Position numbers and translations under genes: made by a program. Source: Kiritimatiellia bacterium (GTDB lineage Bacteria > Verrucomicrobiota > Kiritimatiellia > RFP12 > UBA1067). From it: DNA of 42,219 bases. Each line of letters opens with the position of its first letter. The first letter of the stretch is position 1. The DNA lies in NCBI GenBank assembly GCA_028686345.1, contig JAQUCE010000036.1, forward strand, positions 1 to 42,219, read 5' to 3'. Under the pieces are notes generated by a model. The model saw only the letters and a program-made list of their open reading frames with translations. It was not told where the DNA came from and did no database searches. Positions 1-7,471 of the stretch are shown here, piece by piece.

Positions 1-138
1 CATTTCGGGGCAGTAAATGACTTTTTGTTAGATAAAAAATAATATAAAATTCAGGTTTAGTGATTTTAAGTAATTTTATTAACCGGGACGTGAAATATAA
101 ACAGCTTTTTCTGATTTTACCGCATAACTTCAAAAAGG

Positions 139-333
139 TGACAGGCACTAATTTTACCCCTCCTCACGCGTTTAGGGACAGGCACTAATTTCCCGCGCGT
201 TTAGGGACAGGCACTAATTTCCCTAGGATTTCCCGCGCGTTTAGGGACAGGCACTGATTTCCTAAGATTTCCCGCGCGTTTAGGGACAGGCACTGATTTC
301 CTAGGGATTTCCTAGGGACAGGCACTGATTTCC
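139..333. repeat. Tandem GGGACAGGCACT repeat array
   Basis: About six imperfect copies of a unit with the core AGGGACAGGCACTRATTTCC, most preceded by CCCGCGCGTTT, lie head to tail here. Spacing is roughly 20 to 38 bp. Similar GGGACAGGCACT repeats are known to me beside REP-associated tyrosine transposase (RAYT) genes in environmental genomes, but no transposase is present, so that link is inference. A short open frame on the minus strand through the array is only the repeat read as protein. The flanks 1-138 (AT-rich) and 334-498 hold no gene I can support. Confidence 0.75.
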
Positions 334-498
334 GCAAGTGGGTCGAAGTGGTTGAAAGAGTTACTTTAGTTTCACAACACAATAAACCGCCAACACCTCC
401 AGCTCCTTAGAGGATGCCGGAGAGGTCAAGACCCAAAGTATAAAAGGATGAACTACGAGGAATGAAGGAGTAAAAAATCGCTCGTGAGAGCGGTGAAT

Positions 499-1146
499 TT
501 ATTTCAAGCCCATGCGTAGAGGATACATTTTTTTTGAGACACCACGGACAGCCTTAATAGTTTCAGGGCAGGGAGTGTCACATATATCCACAAGTCCCAC
601 CTGATGGTTTTCACCGTCCAGCGGGCGACCAGTGGCAGGTTCATCCCGGTACTGAAACCAGTGTGCTCCAACAATCAAAGAGTTTTGCAGTGCCCCCTCG
701 ACATAGCTCGTCAGAGCCGAGGCACGCTCTTGCTGATCAGCCGTACCTATCAGACCCGAGCCAAACGGAGCGCGATCCGGTGCTCCAAAATGAAATTCGC
801 CTATCAGAACCGGACGATTTAGTTCAATCGGTGGTGCCCAGCCCTTAACGGTCCGGCTGTATAAATTAAATGACACCACATCACAATAGCGATTTGCAGC
901 TTCAACCACTATCGCGTTGTACTCCGCGAAACGACAACCCAGATAGAGTTTCAGGGGAGCGACCTTTTTCAAAAACCGACTACAGATACTGAAACAGTGA
1001 TCCGCTGTCAAACGGCAGTACTCCTCCATATCCTTCCTTGCTGCATCCGGGGGCTGAACCGGATCATTAAAAACGTCCCAGTTCACAAAACTTGTTTTCC
1101 ATACCTCATTTAATTCATCAATGCTTTTATATTTGACAAAGTAAAC
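499..1146 (-). pseudogene. C-terminal remnant of a clan GH-A glycoside hydrolase (beta-agarase/GH42/GH50-like)
   Basis: The reading frame encodes the last third of a TIM-barrel glycoside hydrolase. Visible family-like segments are CDVVSFNLYS, the strand-7 motif VLIGEFHFGAPDR, whose Glu would be the catalytic nucleophile, then HWFQYRDEPATGRPLDGENH and VGLVDICDTPCPETI near the end. The first methionine-type codon (GTG near 1086) is not a real start, because the homologous frame continues upstream through YFVKYKSIDELNEVW to about 1146. There it runs into GGGGTCAAA repeats. The N-terminal two thirds, including the acid/base Glu region, are missing, so the product is unlikely to be active. The fragment sits between two repeat arrays, which suggests deletion or rearrangement. 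The exact GH family is uncertain. Confidence 0.6.
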
Positions 1147-1154
1147 GCGCCTTC

Positions 1155-1198
1155 GCGTCAGTTGGGGTCAAACCACGCCAGCCGGGGTCAAAGTGCAC
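1155..1198. repeat. Two direct GGGGTCAAA repeats at the truncation point
   Basis: Two roughly 20-bp copies (AGTTGGGGTCAAACCACGCC and AGCCGGGGTCAAAGTGCAC) lie in tandem exactly where homology of the neighbouring glycoside hydrolase fragment ends. They may mark the rearrangement junction. Confidence 0.5.
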
Positions 1199-1265
1199 GG
1201 CTCTACGTTTTATTCACTCTCGTATGGATGGAAATTTCATCCCAAGCTTCCAGCTTTAATGGAAG

Positions 1266-1308
1266 TGTTTTCTGCAAGCAAAATGCTTGCACTACTCCAT
1301 TATCACTT
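1266..1308 (+). repeat. Dispersed module D (GCAAGCAAAATGCTTGC hairpin)
   Basis: A copy of a roughly 40-bp dispersed repeat with the core GCAAGCAAAATGCTTGC followed by ACTACTCCATTATCACTTT. The core is a short palindrome. Other copies lie at 30961-30995, 36739-36763, 37242-37285 and 38946-38990, in both orientations and always in or at the edge of intergenic DNA. Confidence 0.75.
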
Positions 1309-1403
1309 TGTTTCCCGGAACGCGGGGAGTTTGTTACTGTAGCAGCGAGCTCTTGTTCACAAACTTTTTGTGAGGGTGAAAATCTGCCACACATCACATA
1401 AAC

Positions 1404-1446
1404 TCTTTTGGTTGTCTGCCTGTGCGTAGCACGCAGACAGGCGGCG
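1404..1446 (-). repeat. Hairpin repeat (CTGCCTGTGCG..CGCAGACAGG) after hrpA
   Basis: An imperfect inverted repeat with a 3-nt loop and G-U tolerant arms lies just downstream of the helicase stop codon. A near copy is found at 31032-31072. It could act as a 3' hairpin for the helicase transcript, but there is no clear U-tract, so I call it a repeat and not a terminator. Confidence 0.5.
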
Positions 1447-1456
1447 ACTAGCTGCT

Positions 1457-4400
1457 TTAGGATAGCAGCATATCCTTGCACACGCGCTCCCACAACTTGC
1501 GCAATCTCTGCGAACTAACAGGGTAAGCGGTTTTTAACTCTTGGGCAAAGAGGGAGACCCGAAACTCCTCCAGCATCCAGCGGTATTGATCCAACAGCTC
1601 TGCGTCATAGGGCGGCGCATGCTTCAAGGCCAGCAGCTGTGTGTAGCGCTGCCAGTGCGGGGCCAGCTCATTCAGCTTACGCATCTCGGTATCCGGGTTG
1701 ATCTGCGCCCGCTGGATTCTGATCCGGCAGCTCTCCAAGTAACGAGGATAATTTTCCAAAGTCGCGAGTGCCACACTCTCCGCGAAACCGGGAAAGACCA
1801 ACCAGGCAATCTGTTCCGCGATATCATTCAGCGTACTCTCCATCAACGCAGCGCTTGTCAGCAGCTGCTCAACCTCCATGGCACCCTGCAGGATCGCAAC
1901 CACAGCGCGGCTCCGGCGATTATGCGCAAGGTGCACCCGTCCATAACAAGCCTGCAGCCGCTCTTCAAAACTCGCCTTATCGCGGATCACGGGGAGACCC
2001 TCTGCAAAACTCTCACGCAGCACCGCGTTGCCAATCTCAACCCCCAGCTGCTTGGGGGTCATTTCCAGCTGCGTCAGATAGAGGGTAATATTTTTGGAGA
2101 GCGAAGGTGCGCCCGAGTATCCCTTAAATGATTTACCCAAAGCCAGCGCAAAGAGTCGGCAAACACCCCTCTGATGCGCGGCTGCCGCCTCGCTTTGCAG
2201 GGCAAAGAGCTGCATGGAAACGCTCGACTGATCATCCACCAAAGCAGGATAGTGGATCAAGGGCCACCCGGTTTTGCCCACATCCACCTGCTCTGGCAGA
2301 GGGCCGAAATCCCAACCGGTAATTCCGCTGCGGTTCCAGCGCTGCACGGTTGCACTGGCTGGCACTGGCGACACTGCCTCACCCTGAAAGCGCTGCAGCA
2401 ACCCGGCGATATCGCGGCTGGCAGCCAGGGTCTGTCCCTGCTGGTCAAAGACCAAAAACCGGACAATCAGGTGCGCTGGAAACTCCAAACCCTGCCAGCA
2501 CTCAGGGGGCAGCCGCACAGCACGCACCTGGTAGATAGCGGCTGCCAGGGCCTTGGTCAGCGAACCATTGCCGACGTGCATAGAGCTTCTGCACATCGCA
2601 ATGGTCTCCTCAATTGGCTGCAGGGCTCTGCGATACCGGGATGGCAGCACATGAATCATCCAGCGCAGCTTCTCATCCAAGGCCCCCGGCACCAGCCATT
2701 CACCGGGCCATTGCGCTGCGATTGGCAGCAAAGCGAGAGGAACCTCACAGGTAATGCCGTCGTCTTCCGCGCCCTGATGGTAGCAGTAGGTCAGCTTCAA
2801 GCGGTTGCCATGCAGGGTGATGTACTCCGGGAAATCATGCTCACGGCTGCCAGCCGCAGGGAGGTCTTCATCGCTCATGATCAGAGCCTGGAGCGCGGCT
2901 GGAGCCGCACTGCTCATCCAGCTGCGCAAGCTAGCCGCACTGCAGATATCCGGCGGCAGTTTTTTCTCATAAAACCGGGCGGCATGCTCAGGATCAAAGA
3001 GAGCACCCAAGCTACGGCTCTTGGCCTCAATATCCAGCAGACGGGTGATCCGGCGATGATTTTGCCCGATAAAATCCGGGATGGGAGCCGGAAAATCAGC
3101 GCGCACCAGCCCCTCACGGATAAAAATTTCGCGTGCTGCCACAGGATCAATCCGGCTGAGATCCCGGCTGCGCCCATCAGAGATCACCAGACCGAAAAAA
3201 GTCGCGCGCTCCTTGACCGAGACAAAACCGCGGCGTCCATCCCAGCTCTCAGCCCAATACTGGTATTTGCAGTAAGGGCCTGCCACTCGTTCAATCCATT
3301 CCGGTGCAATGCAGGCGGCCTGACGCGCGAACAGCCGGGAGGTCTCGACCAAGTCGCCGGCCAACACCCACTCGCGACTGATCTGTTTGTGGCCATGCGC
3401 AAACTGTTTTTTACCGTCAGTTGCCTTTTGCTCCTTGAGTTTAGCCAGCCCTGATCCTGGGAAGATAGAGAAGCGAATGCCGCGAACCCCCTGATATTCA
3501 TTGGTTTCAGGGTCAAAATGGCCAATATTGGTGATCAAGCCGCGTAGCAGGGCGCGGTGCATCCCATCCTCAGCGCCGGAGTGTGAATCGACATTTAGCT
3601 TTAACTCTTGGCAGATATTGCGTAACTGGGAGTGCAGATCAATCCACTCGCGCATTTTGGGATATGAGAGATAGTTTTCATTGCAGATCTTACGTTTGCG
3701 GCCCTGTGAACCGCTGCCTGTTTCATCCAGATACCAGCGCCACAAACGGATCAGCCCTGAGAAATCCGAGGTTGGGGAGAGAAAGCGCGCATGGGCACGA
3801 TCCGCCTCGGCCTGCTTTTCAATCGGGCGGCGCTTGGGGCTGTCACACTCCAGCGCGGCTACGACAATCAGGGTCTCGCGCAGCGCCTTTTCACGATCAG
3901 CCGCAAACAGGATGGCGCCCAGCTCAGGGCCGACCGGGAGCTGAGCCAGCTGCCGGCCAAGCCGCGTCAACGTGTAGGTTGGATCACTCTGCGCATTGCT
4001 CACAGAGTTGATCGCTCCCAGCAGTTCAAGTTTGCGGTGTCCCTCTTTAACAATGGCGTTAGAGGGCGGCTCGATAAAGGGGAAATCCTGTACCTCGCCT
4101 AAGTTGAGATCCAGCATGGTCAGAATCACGCTGGCCAGCGAGGTGCGCAGGATCTCAGGCGGCGTATAGTGCTCGCGTTTTTTAAAATCATCGGCGCCGT
4201 AGAGGCGGATGCAGATGCCTGGCGCCACGCGTCCGCAGCGGCCCATGCGCTGGTTGGCACTGGCCTGGGAGACTGGTTCGATCAGCAGGCGCTGCACCTG
4301 CGTGCGGTGGCTGTAGCGGTTGAGGCGCACCAGCCCGGAGTCAACCACATAGCGGATGCCCGGGATTGTCACCGAGGTCTCGGCGACATTGGTCGAAAGA

Positions 4401-5239
4401 ATGATCCGTCGCTGCGGGGTGATGGTGAAGGCGCGCTGCTGCTCAGCGGCGGGCAGCGATGCCAACAGCGGAATAATCTCGGTTCGCGCCAAGCAGCGTC
4501 CTTTGAGCACCTCTGCCGCGTCGCGGATATCATGCTCCCCTGGCAGGAAAACCAGAATATCCCCCTCCCCTTCCGCGATCAGCTCATCGCAGGCATTGGC
4601 AATCTGAGCCGCAAGATCCGCTTCATCATTATCGGGCGATGGACGCCAGCGCAGCTCAATCGGATATACGCGGCCAGGCACTGCAATCACCGGGGCGTTG
4701 TCGAAAAAGGCGGAGAAACGCGCCACATCCAGGGTGGCGGAGCTGATGATCACCTTCAGATCGCGACGCTGCGGGAGCACGCGCTTAATAATACCGAGCA
4801 GAAAATCAATATTGAGCGAACGCTCGTGCGCCTCGTCGATGATGATGGTGTCGTACTGCCTCAAAAGTCGGTCGCCCCGGCTCTCAGCGAGCAGGATGCC
4901 GTCGGTCATGAACTTTACGCGGGTTTTGCGTGAGAGCAATCTTTCAAAGCGATGCTGGCAGCCGACAAATCCACCCAGCTCCTGATTCAGCTCAGCGGCA
5001 ACACGCTTGGCCATGGTAAACGCGGCCAGGCGGCGCGGCTGCGTGACACCAATCAAGCCTCTTCCGCCGCGGCCTGCATTGAGCGCAATTTTGGGCAGTT
5101 GAGTGGTCTTGCCTGAGCCAGTGTCGCCGCTCACAACAATGACCTGATGGACTTGGAGCGCACGCTGGATTTGATCCGCCAGAGCGGCAATTGGCAGCTC
5201 AGCGGGGAGTAGTAGAGGAAATTTCATAAATCGGAGCAT
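1457..5239 (-). CDS. hrpA: ATP-dependent DEAH-box RNA helicase, HrpA family
   Basis: Cytoplasmic DEAH/RHA helicase of 1260 aa, close to the roughly 1300 aa of E. coli HrpA. HrpA family members unwind RNA and have been linked to mRNA processing and resolution of stalled ribosomes. Motifs seen: Walker A GDTGSGKTT (residues 38-46), DEAH (135-138), SAT (167-169), STNVAETSVTIPG (282-294) and QRMGRCGR (330-337). These are followed by the helicase-associated/OB region and a long C-terminal part matching the HrpA-specific DUF3418 region. Start: the first ATG gives MLRFMKF; the second ATG four codons later is an alternative. It is a single gene with no operon partner. A 34-bp tandem repeat lies about 70 bp upstream of the start. 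Codon use resembles its neighbours, and the gene appears intact. Confidence 0.95.
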   Translation of the reverse strand: MLRFMKFPLLLPAELPIAALADQIQRALQVHQVIVVSGDTGSGKTTQLPKIALNAGRGGRGLIGVTQPRRLAAFTMAKRVAAELNQELGGFVGCQHRFERLLSRKTRVKFMTDGILLAESRGDRLLRQYDTIIIDEAHERSLNIDFLLGIIKRVLPQRRDLKVIISSATLDVARFSAFFDNAPVIAVPGRVYPIELRWRPSPDNDEADLAAQIANACDELIAEGEGDILVFLPGEHDIRDAAEVLKGRCLARTEIIPLLASLPAAEQQRAFTITPQRRIILSTNVAETSVTIPGIRYVVDSGLVRLNRYSHRTQVQRLLIEPVSQASANQRMGRCGRVAPGICIRLYGADDFKKREHYTPPEILRTSLASVILTMLDLNLGEVQDFPFIEPPSNAIVKEGHRKLELLGAINSVSNAQSDPTYTLTRLGRQLAQLPVGPELGAILFAADREKALRETLIVVAALECDSPKRRPIEKQAEADRAHARFLSPTSDFSGLIRLWRWYLDETGSGSQGRKRKICNENYLSYPKMREWIDLHSQLRNICQELKLNVDSHSGAEDGMHRALLRGLITNIGHFDPETNEYQGVRGIRFSIFPGSGLAKLKEQKATDGKKQFAHGHKQISREWVLAGDLVETSRLFARQAACIAPEWIERVAGPYCKYQYWAESWDGRRGFVSVKERATFFGLVISDGRSRDLSRIDPVAAREIFIREGLVRADFPAPIPDFIGQNHRRITRLLDIEAKSRSLGALFDPEHAARFYEKKLPPDICSAASLRSWMSSAAPAALQALIMSDEDLPAAGSREHDFPEYITLHGNRLKLTYCYHQGAEDDGITCEVPLALLPIAAQWPGEWLVPGALDEKLRWMIHVLPSRYRRALQPIEETIAMCRSSMHVGNGSLTKALAAAIYQVRAVRLPPECWQGLEFPAHLIVRFLVFDQQGQTLAASRDIAGLLQRFQGEAVSPVPASATVQRWNRSGITGWDFGPLPEQVDVGKTGWPLIHYPALVDDQSSVSMQLFALQSEAAAAHQRGVCRLFALALGKSFKGYSGAPSLSKNITLYLTQLEMTPKQLGVEIGNAVLRESFAEGLPVIRDKASFEERLQACYGRVHLAHNRRSRAVVAILQGAMEVEQLLTSAALMESTLNDIAEQIAWLVFPGFAESVALATLENYPRYLESCRIRIQRAQINPDTEMRKLNELAPHWQRYTQLLALKHAPPYDAELLDQYRWMLEEFRVSLFAQELKTAYPVSSQRLRKLWERVCKDMLLS

Positions 5240-5306
5240 AGCACACTAAAGTAATTGATTGTTCTTTCCAAAAAGTTGTCTGTCGCAGCCTTATTGCGGC
5301 TTGTTT

Positions 5307-5428
5307 CTCAATCATCCACCGCATAGCGGCGGATATACTTCTCAATCATCCACCGCATAGCGGCGGATATACTTCTCAATCATCCACCGCATAGCGGCGG
5401 ATATACTTCTCAATCATCCACCGCATAA
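5307..5428. repeat. 34-bp tandem repeat, 3.6 copies
   Basis: Three perfect 34-bp units begin at 5307, 5341 and 5375, and a partial fourth begins at 5409. The unit begins CTCAATCATCCACCGCATAG and contains the palindromic core CCGCATAGCGG. The array lies in the region upstream of hrpA. There are no variable spacers, so it is not a CRISPR. Function unknown. Confidence 0.9.
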
Positions 5429-5488
5429 CGAACGACTTCCTTGCTTCGCACCGTGTCAAGTCAAAAAAAGATGATGAAATCCCCCGGC

Positions 5489-5670
5489 GCGCCTTTGACG
5501 AACAAACACCCGGTGTCCGCAATTGCTTCTGAGAAGCAACCCTACACCCCGGGGCGTGCCTTTCAAGAGCCTGTAGCAAAATGCCGCTCGTAGAGCGGCT
5601 ACTACACCGAACGACAACTCTTGCACTCCGCAGTGCAGCGCAGGTGTGGTAGTCGCACTAAAGGCGCGAC
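5489..5670 (+). repeat. Composite intergenic element copy 1 (modules E-B)
   Basis: Module E (5489-5580) begins CGCGCCTTTGACGAACAAAC and includes a small hairpin TTGCTTCTGAGAAGCAA. It is followed by module B, ATGCCGCTCGTAGAGCGGC then TACTACAC (5581-5607), and a decayed second B (about 5643-5670). The same E then B order recurs at 40095-40358 and, inverted, at 25225-25410. No module A follows here. The rest of the 5240-5963 gap holds GCGCATTC-type simple repeats and no gene I can see. Confidence 0.8.
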
Positions 5671-5963
5671 CTTGTTTACTCGCGCATTCGCGCATTCGCG
5701 CACTTGCGCACTACGCTCCTGGCGCTAATCTAGTCCCTTACCAAAGGACAGGACAAGCATGTTGTCGGGGCTTTAATCTTAATCCCAATCTCAATCTAAA
5801 CAATCCGCCATGGAGCAGCCCTCCCCTCTTTGGCCAAGGCTACGGCGTGACAAAGAAAGGCTGAACAACAAACCTTACGGGGCAGCTGTTTGCTATTCAC
5901 GCTTCCCTGTCACGGCGTAAAAGCGAAGCTCGGCTTGTCCGGGCGGAGCTATTGCGAAGACTG

Positions 5964-7433
5964 TTACTCGCTGGCCCAGGTTGAGTAGCCGTTCATTGTC
6001 AGCCACTCGGCTGCGCCCACATGGCCGCGCCGCGCCGCATCCCGGCAGAGTTTGGCTGCCTCGACATGGCTGCGGGAGACTCCGCGACCATATTCATACA
6101 TCATCGCTAGGTTGTAGACAGCTTCCAGACAATTGCCACGCGCTGCCTGACGGAACAGGTCGACCGCCACATCATAGTTCCGAGTCACGCTTTCGCCGCG
6201 TAAATACATCATCCCGAGATTATTTTGCGCCAACGGAAAATCAGTCTCCGCTGCAAGACGATAAAACTTCTCCGCCAACTCGTAACTTTTCTCCACCCCC
6301 TTGCCGCGATAGTGCATGGTTCCAATCGCATTCACGGCAAAGGGATTTTTTTGCTCCGCGGCTTTTTGGTACCAGCGCAACGCACGCTCGGAGTCCTGAG
6401 CAACCCCCAGGCCATCTTCGTACATCTGGCCAATCGCATACTGCGACATGGCGTGTCCCTTGGCAGCAACTCCGCTAAACCATTCCAGCGCCTGCGTGTG
6501 GTTCTGCTCCACACCCTGACCGTCCCGATAGATCACGCCGAGCTTGAAAGCCGCCTCCGGGTGGCCAGCCTGCGCGGCCTCGCGGTACCACTGCAAGGCC
6601 GCCTCAGGGTCTTTCGCCCCGGCCAGCCCGGTTGCGAGCATGAACGCCAGATTATACTGACCATCCGGGTTGCCGCCAAGCGCAGATTTATGATACCACT
6701 CAAGTGCCCCCTGCAAATTTTTATCCCCTCCCCGTCCCTGCTGACAAAACCAGCCAAGATTATTCATGGCATCAGAGTGCCCTTTATCAGCGGCGCGCTG
6801 ATAGAGGTGCTGAGCCATATCATCATCCTGCGGCACCCCGTGACCCTGAGCATAAAGGGTTCCCAGGTTATATTCACCAATGGAATTCGCCTGCATGGCA
6901 GCCTGCCGGAAGTAATCAGCGGATCTCTCATAGTCCTGCCGTACCCCTGCCCCGCGGTAGTAGACCATGCCCAGCGCGTTCTGCGCCAGGGCATACCCCT
7001 GCTCTGCGGATTTTTCCAGCCAGGCGCGGGCATCCTCTTTGCTCTTCAAATTGAAATCGCAATCCAGCCCGACCAGATATTGCGCCATGGAGTTGCCTTG
7101 CTCAGCGCGGGCGAGCATATGGATGCGCCCCTCGCTGAGGTATTTTTTCCGAAGCTCCTCCGGCAGCGCGCAAAGCGGCTCCTGCTGCGAGTAGACCGCC
7201 ATCAAAAACCTGAAAAACGGTTCACCGCGCTCGGCCATTGACCGCACCTTGGCCGCCGCCTTTTTGAACTCATTCAGGCTGCCGGCGCTGCGGCTGTTGA
7301 CAAAAAGCTCGACTGAGGTTTTCAGTTCCAGTGCGGCTTGATGCGCCACATCCGAAGCCTGCTCCTCAACAGCCAGGCACAGGCCGCAAGTAAAGGTTAC
7401 GGCCAGCAGAATTAACAAATATTTAACCGACAT
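5964..7433 (-). CDS. Secreted Sel1-like (TPR) repeat protein
   Basis: A 489-aa protein with an N-terminal signal peptide (MSVKYLLILLAVTFTCGLCL) followed by about ten Sel1-like repeats of 36 residues. These are recognisable by recurrent YxLGxxYxxGxGVxxDxxxAxxWY-type spacing, for example GMVYYRGAGVRQDYERS and GQMYEDGLGVAQDSERAL. Sel1 repeats form alpha/alpha superhelical scaffolds for protein-protein contacts, so a periplasmic or secreted adaptor role is inferred. I chose the ATG at 7433 over the GTG at 7445 because the GTG abuts the AGGAG ribosome-binding site. It is the last gene of a three-gene minus-strand operon, 38 bp downstream of the FAD oxidoreductase. A specific partner cannot be read from the sequence, but the operon suggests the flavoenzyme. 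Confidence 0.85.
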   Translation of the reverse strand: MSVKYLLILLAVTFTCGLCLAVEEQASDVAHQAALELKTSVELFVNSRSAGSLNEFKKAAAKVRSMAERGEPFFRFLMAVYSQQEPLCALPEELRKKYLSEGRIHMLARAEQGNSMAQYLVGLDCDFNLKSKEDARAWLEKSAEQGYALAQNALGMVYYRGAGVRQDYERSADYFRQAAMQANSIGEYNLGTLYAQGHGVPQDDDMAQHLYQRAADKGHSDAMNNLGWFCQQGRGGDKNLQGALEWYHKSALGGNPDGQYNLAFMLATGLAGAKDPEAALQWYREAAQAGHPEAAFKLGVIYRDGQGVEQNHTQALEWFSGVAAKGHAMSQYAIGQMYEDGLGVAQDSERALRWYQKAAEQKNPFAVNAIGTMHYRGKGVEKSYELAEKFYRLAAETDFPLAQNNLGMMYLRGESVTRNYDVAVDLFRQAARGNCLEAVYNLAMMYEYGRGVSRSHVEAAKLCRDAARRGHVGAAEWLTMNGYSTWASE

Positions 7434-7471
7434 AATCAAGCGCACTCCTAAGAGATTTTTTTTCAGGGCGG

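Noticed and set aside
185..382. 65-aa open frame on the minus strand
   Set aside because: The sequence is the tandem repeat translated; it has no independent evidence of coding.
2174..3454. 426-aa open frame on the plus strand
   Set aside because: It is the complement of the intact helicase gene, with low-complexity composition typical of a shadow frame.
5307..5428. Possible CRISPR-like array of 34-bp repeats
   Set aside because: Perfect head-to-tail tandem copies without spacers.
6225..7241. 338-aa open frame opposite the Sel1-repeat gene
   Set aside because: The apparent periodicity is the antisense of the Sel1 repeats.
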